64,000 bases of DNA from Blepharisma japonicum (Eukaryota; Ciliophora; Heterotrichea; Heterotrichida; Blepharismidae). The stretch covers positions 1-64,000 of the forward strand of contig CATKHK010000013.1 in the NCBI GenBank assembly GCA_949751835.1. The letters run 5' to 3'. Of this stretch, positions 57,001-64,000 are shown piece after piece (positions within the stretch are counted from its first letter, which is position 1; each line of letters starts with the position of its first letter). The position numbers were made by a program, and so were the translations under genes. The notes beneath the pieces were generated by a model that worked only from the letters and a program-made list of their open reading frames with translations, was not told the origin of the DNA and did no database searches.

Positions 57001-60000
57001 TCAGGAAAATATCCTGACACCGTACCTCTTATAATCGCTTGTAGCAGTCATCTCGCATTTATCGTGCCAATCATATAAATCTTTTTGCGAAGTAAGTCTA
57101 AAGCTTTATCATATTTCCCCAAAAAAATTAAGCATTTAATGCGCATAAAATAATTCTTTGCTTTTTTATAAAAAATTTCTGCTTCCCTATAGCGTTTAAT
57201 TTTATAGAATGACATCCCTGCTTCTTCACACATATTTAACATTGAAAATAACCTTGCTGCATTTTCGTAATCTTCTGCAGAAGAGTAGCATAATGCAGCT
57301 TCTTTGTATTCTTCTATTTTCTCAAATAATTTTGCAGCATCTTTAAACATAATTTGTGTCGTTTGTATTCTTTTTTTATTTTCTTCTTTTTTAAATTTTG
57401 CAAGTTTGATTCCTTTTTCTTTTGCTTCTTCCTGAATTGAAGACACTTCTAACCTTATTCTTTTAGCCTCTTCAGCATATATAATAGCAACTACTTTGTT
57501 CTCAAGCGCTTTATCTCCTGATTTTATAAAACACGTTTTAGCTGACTCATAGTTTCCTTGTCTTAGAAGATTTAGGCCTTGGTTTTTCCAATAAGTTCTA
57601 TTTCTGTCTTTCTCCTTTTGTTTTCCTACAATTTCTTGCCATGACATAGAATCAGCCATCCACACAAGATTTTCTGTCCCCCAGCATTTTTCCAAAGATT
57701 TCCTGCAAGAATCATTTTCATCAAAAAATATTAATCTTTTCCTTGCTCTTGTAATTCCTACATATAAGTGTTTTAACTCCGAGCACAATAAGCTACCTTC
57801 TATTCCTTCTCTAGCTCTTTTAATTTTGTTAGGATCATTTGTCAAAAACTTGAAAAGTACAGCTCATTCGTTTTCATCTACCTCGCTATCATTAAAAAAG
57901 TTGTATAAAAAAACATCCTTGAACTCTAGCCCTTTTGATTCTAATATCGTTAAACAAATTGCTCCTTTTAAGAAGCTCGGAAGTCTTTTCCTTGACTCAG
58001 GAGTGCGAACTAAGATAGCTTGGTTTCACCCAAATTCAATATGTGAGCTTCTTTCTATTTTTTTATTAATTCATTCTTCAATTTCATAATTTGATTTTAC
58101 AATGACTGGCTTTTCATGATTACTCTCTTTGGAAGTTTCTCTGTTGAGACGATCAATATTTGTTGGGAAAAAAGCAATCATCAATTGAATTACCACATTT
58201 GCGACATCTAATATTTCTTGATGACTTCTATAATTTACTGATAAATGCTTTATTACTGGCTGCGAGTGATTCATTACAGATGGTTCTAAAAATAAGCTAT
58301 TAAGGTCACAAAAGCGGAATCCTGCGCCTCTTGTAATCGATTGAGCTGTGTCACCTGCAAAAAATAGCCTGATTCTTGTTAGTTTTAAAATTAAAAGTAA
58401 AAAGTTAGTACTGCAATCTTGAACTTCGTCAATGAAGCTAAAATGAATTGGAGAGCCATGATACCCTTCACAATCAATGCATCTTAAAATGTGATTTACA
58501 AGATCTTGAAAATCATAAGCATTTTGCCTTTTTTTCCAAGCTTCATATTGCAAAAATATATCTCAAACTAACCCTCTTTGTGAAATCTCTATTTGGGATT
58601 GCTTTTTGCCTAAACCTAGATACATCTCTTTTGATATATGTCCTTCTTCATTTCTATAGGCTTCTGGGCTTCCTTTTATTGCTGAGCTTATTTCAGTTCA
58701 TATTGTAATTGGGAAAAAATCACAAAATATTTTGAATCTTGGCCAAAAATGATTGTTGAAATATTCAAAATCAATATTAAAAGTCGATATAAGTTCAGAT
58801 CCATTAACTGTCTCAATAATCCTCATTTTCATACCTTTTTTCTTATCATGGTAATTGAAGCATTTTTCTAGATTTTCTTGATCTTGGGCGAAAAAGGGAT
58901 GATCCAGAGTGGCATCAACCCTTGTAAGAAAATTAAAAATCGGGATAAATGCAGGAAAATGCTCATCCTCAAAATCTTGCAATGATTTGGGAAGATCAAC
59001 CTCTCAGTCTTCTTTTGGGTCATAATAGTTATTGATCATCTCAACTTTTTTGCATTTTTTAATTTTTTCTTTTTTGATAGAGGCAATTAAGCAGTTAATT
59101 AAATTTTGATATAGCCTATCAGCTTCAAGTGTTAACAGTGGGCTGACTGTGATAAATATTTGGTGAAGGTCTACTTTTTTATTAATATCATCTATTGTCA
59201 AAATTTTACTGCTTATAGCTCCTGTTCTATATAAGTGTATTTTTGTTAATTTTTTATATACAATTTCTGTCGCGAACATCCTAAAAATTGCGGATGTTGT
59301 CTTGCCAGTACCAGATCTGCCAATGATCAGCATATTTGCTGACTCATTAATTATTTGCTTTTCTTCATCACTCAGTTGTGAAGATTTTTCATAACTTTCA
59401 AGTTTCTCCATAACGCTGGCGAAATGTATGCAATTTTCAGAATTTGTGAGCTGATTCAATATTTTTTGGCTTTCTTGAGATGCTGCGCTTGCTAGATGAA
59501 TTATTTGTGAATAATTTTTTTGATTTTGCTCTTTTCTCCATCTTTTAATTTCTGGAATATATCTGTAAGATGCCTTTTCCTCTGAGCTTAGCTTCATAAT
59601 TTGGTAAATTGACGGACTTGTTTTATGGTGCCTGACATGCATTTCACTTATTAACAGCCTTTCAATGTCTTTTTTATAAACTCAAAACTCTGGGACACCT
59701 TTTATTTCTTGTAGGTATATGCTTGCTGATTTAAGGCTTTTTTCAATGCTTTCTGTTAAATCAATAAGTTTAAGCAAATGAACATAATTAAATCCATCAA
59801 GTGAGTTATTAGATACTAGTGGGAGTCGGTTTATTTCTATGCTGAAAAGTATTCATTTTTGTACATCTTCAATTTTTATTATTCTAAATTCTGCTGACTC
59901 CCCCTTTATTTGATCCAAAATTTTGCTTTCATTGAAATATCCACCAATTAATTTTATGATGGCTCTTAAAATATTTTTTCTGGTAATTTCTGATTCTTTT

Positions 60001-60362
60001 AACGCAATAGACCCAAAGCTTGGCCTAATTACAATTCCTCATGCTTGTTCGGGTATGAATGAAACTAAATTGAATGATTTTAATATTAATGATTCTTCAG
60101 ACAGTGTATAAAGATTATCAGGACTTGGCTGATAATATGGATTCATCCCTTGAATTTCTAGTTCGAAGTTTTCATGAAATTCTGTTGCCCATTTGAAGAA
60201 TAGTTTTGAATAATCATATTTAAGACACTCAACATGGACTTGGTGTTTGGAAGAGTACAATTGAAGTTGATTATTGAGAATTTTGGCATTGCTAACGATA
60301 GAATTCTCAGCATTTTTAATAAATTCAATGACTTTCGGGCTTAGTTTGTGCTTTTTTGGCAT
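54060..60362 (-). CDS. Large UvrD/REP-type SF1 helicase, TRANK1-like (2100 aa)
   Basis: A single frame from ATG 60360-60362 (MPKKHKLSPKVIEFIK) to TAA 54060-54062; all internal breaks are TGA (Trp). Helicase motifs: Walker A GRSGTGKT (about residue 348), Walker B/II FIDEVQD (about 645), motif III FAGDTAQSI (about 670), motif IV NYRSHQEI (about 710), C-terminal LESKGLEFKDVFLYNFF and YVGITRARKRLIFF (about 867). After that come TPR-like helices (YKEAALCYSSAEDYENAARL) and about 1000 helical residues without known motifs. This resembles TRANK1/UvrD-like proteins of eukaryotes, which join an SF1 helicase to TPR or ankyrin parts; biological role poorly known. Acidic C-terminus. Confidence 0.88.
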
Positions 60363-60970
60363 ATTTAACTAAAACATATATCATTTTTACAAATAAAAAA
60401 ATTTCGGGAATAAATATGGCGATTCTTGAAAAATTTCATCAATGTTGTATCTTAAAAATTGTCAATTTGTTTTACTGAATTATTAACCACACATGTATAA
60501 ATTGAATTAAAAGTAAAAAGGGTATTATTTTTATTTTTAATTCCTTTATATATACTGTGCTATTAATTCGTTAGTAAATTTATCTCCAACATTATGGAGA
60601 CCAGTACATTCTTAATGCATAATAAGTATTTAATATGAAATAAATATATATTGGCTTTCCAATGGATAGTGCCATTAGCCCGCTGACTCCATACTTTGAC
60701 TAGGCTTGATCGAACAAAATTTTAAGCAGCTATGATCAAAAATAACCTTGAACGAACCAAAGCAAGATTTAAGTGGCCAATTCATGGACTAATGCCGCTA
60801 TATATGCTAAAAATTTATAGATTAATTCAGCTTGAATAGCCTGAGCACTATTTTTGCTTAAGCTTCCCGACATTCCCGACAAGATTTGGAACTTGGTTTT
60901 ACCAAATTAACTTGCTTTCTTCTACATCATAAATTTTAGCACTAGATAATCACAATAATTAATAACTTCC
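60363..60970. other. Spacer between helicase gene and decayed copy
   Basis: No open frame. It is where the decayed copy would continue into its C-terminal half, but I cannot see similarity left. A short GC-balanced stretch at 60860-60890 has two CCCGACA units 9 nt apart. Confidence 0.45.
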
Positions 60971-61515
60971 TTAATTATATAGTTTAAGACCTTGCTTTTT
61001 TCATTTGTGTCTTCTACTTTTTCATCTTAGGCTTCCCACAATATCTTGCCACGATATTGAATGGACGATTCTTACAAGATTTTCTTCTATTAAATATTTT
61101 TCAAGAGACAATCGACAAGCGTCATCTTCATCATAGATAATCAATCTTTTTGTTGCTCTTGTAATTCCTATATATAAGTATTTTAGCTCGGAACATAATA
61201 TGCTGTTCTTCATGACATCTCTGGTTTTATTGATTTCATTTGGGTCATTTTCTTCTAGTCATCCCCACTCATTTTCATCAACTTCGCTGTCAGTAAAAAA
61301 ATTATATAAAATCACATCATTGAATTTTAGTCCTTTTGATTCTAAAATTGTTAAACAAATTGCTCCTTTGAGAAAGCTTGGGAGGTTTTTTCTTGATTCA
61401 GAACTACGAACTATTATAGCTTGGTTCCAACCAAATTCAATATTAGAGCTTCTCTCATTAGAACTATCGATGTGTTGAATTGATTTTGCAATAATTGGTT
61501 TTTCGCCTTCTTTAA
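60971..61515 (-). pseudogene. 3' fragment of a second helicase copy
   Basis: Closely similar to residues about 770-940 of the intact helicase: FGWNQAIIVRSSESRKNLPS, LKGAICLTILESKGLKFNDV, LYIGITRATKRLIIYDEDDA, then ISWQDIVGSLRW and KKQGLKLYN followed by TAA (60971-60973) where the intact copy reads WKNQGLNLLRQ and goes on for over 1100 residues. It is in a different frame from the upstream fragment and has lost the whole C-terminal half, so it is not a working full-length gene. Confidence 0.85.
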
Positions 61516-62140
61516 TATTTATTTTAACATTATTACTAAAAGACATTTGCATGCTAAAATGAAATTGGCACATGTGATCATGATTATTTAAAACCTCAGT
61601 GACTCAAATTAATTTTGATGTGTGAAATTTCTTAGGCGATTTTAGGCTAATTTAAGATTAAGGCCTTTTTTAACGTTCATTTAAGGCAGGCAATTGAAGA
61701 GGCTTTCTCAGCTGTTGGTAAGCAACTTTTCTATGCCAGCATCTCCAGCAATCATAGATAGCTCTGTTCCAGCTTTAGGCTTAACTCTTCATGCTTTCTT
61801 ACGAGTTCTCTATTTAGGGGCTTGATGGTACTTTTTCAGTGGCTGGAGTTCCAAATAGGGATAGATTTCCTCAATAGTATCCGTACTAAACTGTATTTTA
61901 TCTTCGGCACTAGTGTCCTCCAGATAAAGCCTTTTTTCTAAATGCTCTAAAATCTTAATTTCCAGTGAGGGAGAAAAACCAAACGGAGCATAAACACCAA
62001 GCTTCCATAGACTCAATTTTCTTAAGACAGCAGCAAGGCCTCCAAACTCTATACAGGTTCAAAGAGGACAGTTCGGTAGCGTAACAATTTATTTGTGTCT
62101 TCACGAAGTAGGGAGTAGGCAATCATGGCAAAGCATAATA
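61515..62140. mobile_element. Inserted or unrelated segment inside helicase copy (about 0.6 kb)
   Basis: Helicase similarity stops at about 62140 (after FNKENS) and resumes at about 61513 (KEGEKPIIAKS). The segment between has no counterpart in the intact gene. It holds a coding-like minus-strand stretch of ~95 codons (about 61810-62070: LSLWKLGVYAPFGFSPSLEI ... EEIYPYLELQPLKKYHQAPK then TAG) that I do not recognise, and in the next frame RELVRKHEELSLKLEQSYLW. No clear terminal inverted repeats or transposase motifs seen, so its nature is open. Confidence 0.45.
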
Positions 62141-64000
62141 GAATTTTCTTTATTGAAACTATATATGCTATTTGGGAAAAAAATGGCCAGCAACTGAGCT
62201 ACCAAATTTGCAACCTCTAAGATTTGTTTGTTGATTTTGAAATTTAGTGATAAATGTTTTACTATTGGTCGAGAATGAGTTATCATGTTTGCATCTGAAA
62301 ATAATGAATTTAAATTATAAAAATGAAAACCTGTACCATAAATAGCAGATTTAGCTGTGTTACCCGCAAAAAATAATCTTATTTTTGTAATTTTTAAAAT
62401 TAAAAGCAAAAAATTATCATTGTAGTCTTGGATATCATCAATGTAGGTAAAATGTATTGGAGATCCATTATAGCCTTCAATATCTATAAGTTTTAAAATA
62501 TAATTTATTAAATCTTGAATATCATAAGCATTTTGCTTTTCTTTCCACACCTCATATTGCATAAAAATATCCCATATCATTACTCTTTTAAGCTTATCAA
62601 TAATTTGTGACTGGTTTTCGCTTAGGCATAAATAAGCATCTTTTGATATGTGTCCTTCATTGCTTTTATATGCATCTGCACTCCCTTTTATGACTGAACT
62701 TATTTCAGCTCATACTGCTATCGCAGAAAATCCTATCAAACTTCTCAGCCTTGGCCAAAAATGATCATTAAAATATTCAAAATCAATATTAAATGAAGAC
62801 ATCAGCTTGGGCCCATCAGGAGTCTCAATATATCTCATTTTCATGCCGCTTTTTATCTGGTCATATCCAAAGTATCCTTCAATGTTTTCTTCTCCTTTTG
62901 CGAAAAATGGAGAATTCAGTGAAGAATCAACTCTTGTAAGGAAATTGAAAACAGGAATAAAAGCAGGAAAATGATCATTTTTAAAATCTGAAAATGACTT
63001 GGGAAGATTTATGTCCCAATCTTTTCCAATGTTAATAATCGAATCAATAAGCTCATTTTCTTCGATTTTATCATATTTTACATTTTTAACTGAGCATTTA
63101 AAATGCTTATTTAAATTTTGATAGAGATGTTCAGCTTCCCAGGTTAATATTGGGCTAACTGTTATAAAAATTTGATGAATGTCTTCTCTTTTATTAACAT
63201 CTTCTATTGTTAATATATCTGTATCAACAATTCCTGCTCTGTAAGAGGATATTTTCCTCAGTTTTTTGAATGCAATGTCAGTCGCAAACATTTTGAAGAT
63301 CATAGTTGTAGTTTTTCCAGTGTCTGATCCACCAATAATCAAGGCATTATATGTTGTACTTATAATTTCTTTTTCTTCATCACTCAGCTTGAAGAACCCT
63401 TTATAACTTTCTAGCTCCTCCATAACTCTATTAAATTGGGCACAGAATTCTGTACTCAACAGTTTATTCAAAATTATTTGATTTTCATTGTTTTCATAGC
63501 TAAGTGCTTTTGCTATTTGTGGCCATGCCTCTTTTCTTAGTCTTTTCCTCCATCTTTTTATTTCTGGACTATATCGATATTGTGATCTTTCTTCAGGCTT
63601 AAGCTTCTCATTTTTATAACTAGCTGGTGACGTTTTAAAATTCATTGTTCTCATTTCATTAATTAATAGTCTTTCTACATCATTTTTTGCTACTCAAAGC
63701 TCTTGGACATCCTTTATTTCTTGAAGATAGACTCTTGCCGATTTAAGGCTTTTTGCAATATTGTCTGTTAAATCAATGATTTTAAGCAAATGAACATAAT
63801 TAAATTCAGCTAGCAAGTTACTGATAATTATAGGAAAGCAATTTATCTCTAAGGTAAAAAGGATTCATTTTTCTGAGTCTTCAATCTTAATAATTCTAAA
63901 TTCTATTAGCCCTCCATTATTTTGTTCTATAACTTTGCTATCACTGAAATACCCTCCAATTAATTTAATAATGGCTCTTAATATATTTTTTCTTTCATTT
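62089..64000 (-). pseudogene. 5' fragment of a second helicase copy, continues past window
   Basis: Similar to residues about 110-760 of the intact helicase, in one frame to the window edge. Walker A GGSDTGKT is still of GxxxxGKT form, but motif II is YIDDIQD (Glu to Asp), motif III FAGNTAKSA (GDxxQ lost) and motif IV NFKINKQI (Arg lost). Ends LCHDCLLPTSWRHK then TAA (62089-62091). Loss of several catalytic residues plus truncation indicates a decaying duplicate; a protein from the N-terminal part could still be made. Confidence 0.82.

Noticed and set aside
60860-60890. CCCGACA double motif as a regulatory or telomere-like repeat
   Set aside because: Only two copies and no CCCTAACA-type telomeric array nearby; probably chance.

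Overview
This window looks like somatic (macronuclear) genomic DNA of a heterotrich ciliate, most likely Blepharisma or a close relative. Three things seen in the sequence point there. (1) TGA is read as tryptophan: restoring it joins neighbouring open frames into full-length proteins and puts Trp at positions where the families expect it (kinase glycine loop GDGAFGQVW, Rab motif NLYDWLREIK, PPIL4 motif EVVKDWKTGE). TAA and TAG remain the stops. (2) Introns are tiny: seven GT...AG introns of exactly 15 nt can be placed with the frame kept, plus one anomalous 15/16-nt case. (3) Gene density is high, with short AT-rich spacers, an AAAATG-like start context, and ciliary genes (centrin, CFAP69). 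Known heterotrich biology (15-16 nt introns; UGA=Trp in Blepharisma) agrees. The species call is inference.

Layout. 0-6.7 kb: 3' part of a TMCO4/DUF726 hydrolase, small membrane proteins, a two-intron ankyrin protein, a TRIAP1/Mdm35-type twin CX9C protein and unknown genes. 6.7-9 kb: an Aurora-like kinase with a long coiled-coil tail. 9-23 kb: mostly unrecognised Ser/Lys-rich or coiled-coil proteins, with a patatin/TGL-type lipase, CKS1, a Rab GTPase, a CUE protein and two unusual tRNA-like genes. 23-32 kb: a Cyc8/Ssn6-type TPR corepressor, a ZC2HC1 zinc-finger protein, a P-loop-less Ras-like protein, CFAP69, a tandem cyclic-nucleotide-binding protein and tRNA-Leu(CAG). 33-40.5 kb: centrin, a TPR protein, eS28, PPIL4, chaperonin-10 and a D1-only Cdc48 paralogue. 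40.7-51.8 kb: three tandem ABCC (MRP-type) transporters on the minus strand. 52-64 kb: a tRNA-like gene, two small genes, a 2100-residue UvrD/REP-type (TRANK1-like) helicase, and a decaying, interrupted second copy of that helicase running off the window end.

There is no operon-like pathway; these are individual eukaryotic genes, some extremely close (2 nt between convergent stops at 10.27 kb; 18-20 nt between tandem genes at 15.27 and 34.25 kb). The most unusual items are the three tRNA-like loci with apparent 10-nt anticodon loops, the D1-only Cdc48 paralogue with an out-of-frame acidic tail, and the intact/decayed helicase pair. I see no CRISPR array, no complete transposase, no telomeric repeat and no viral genes.
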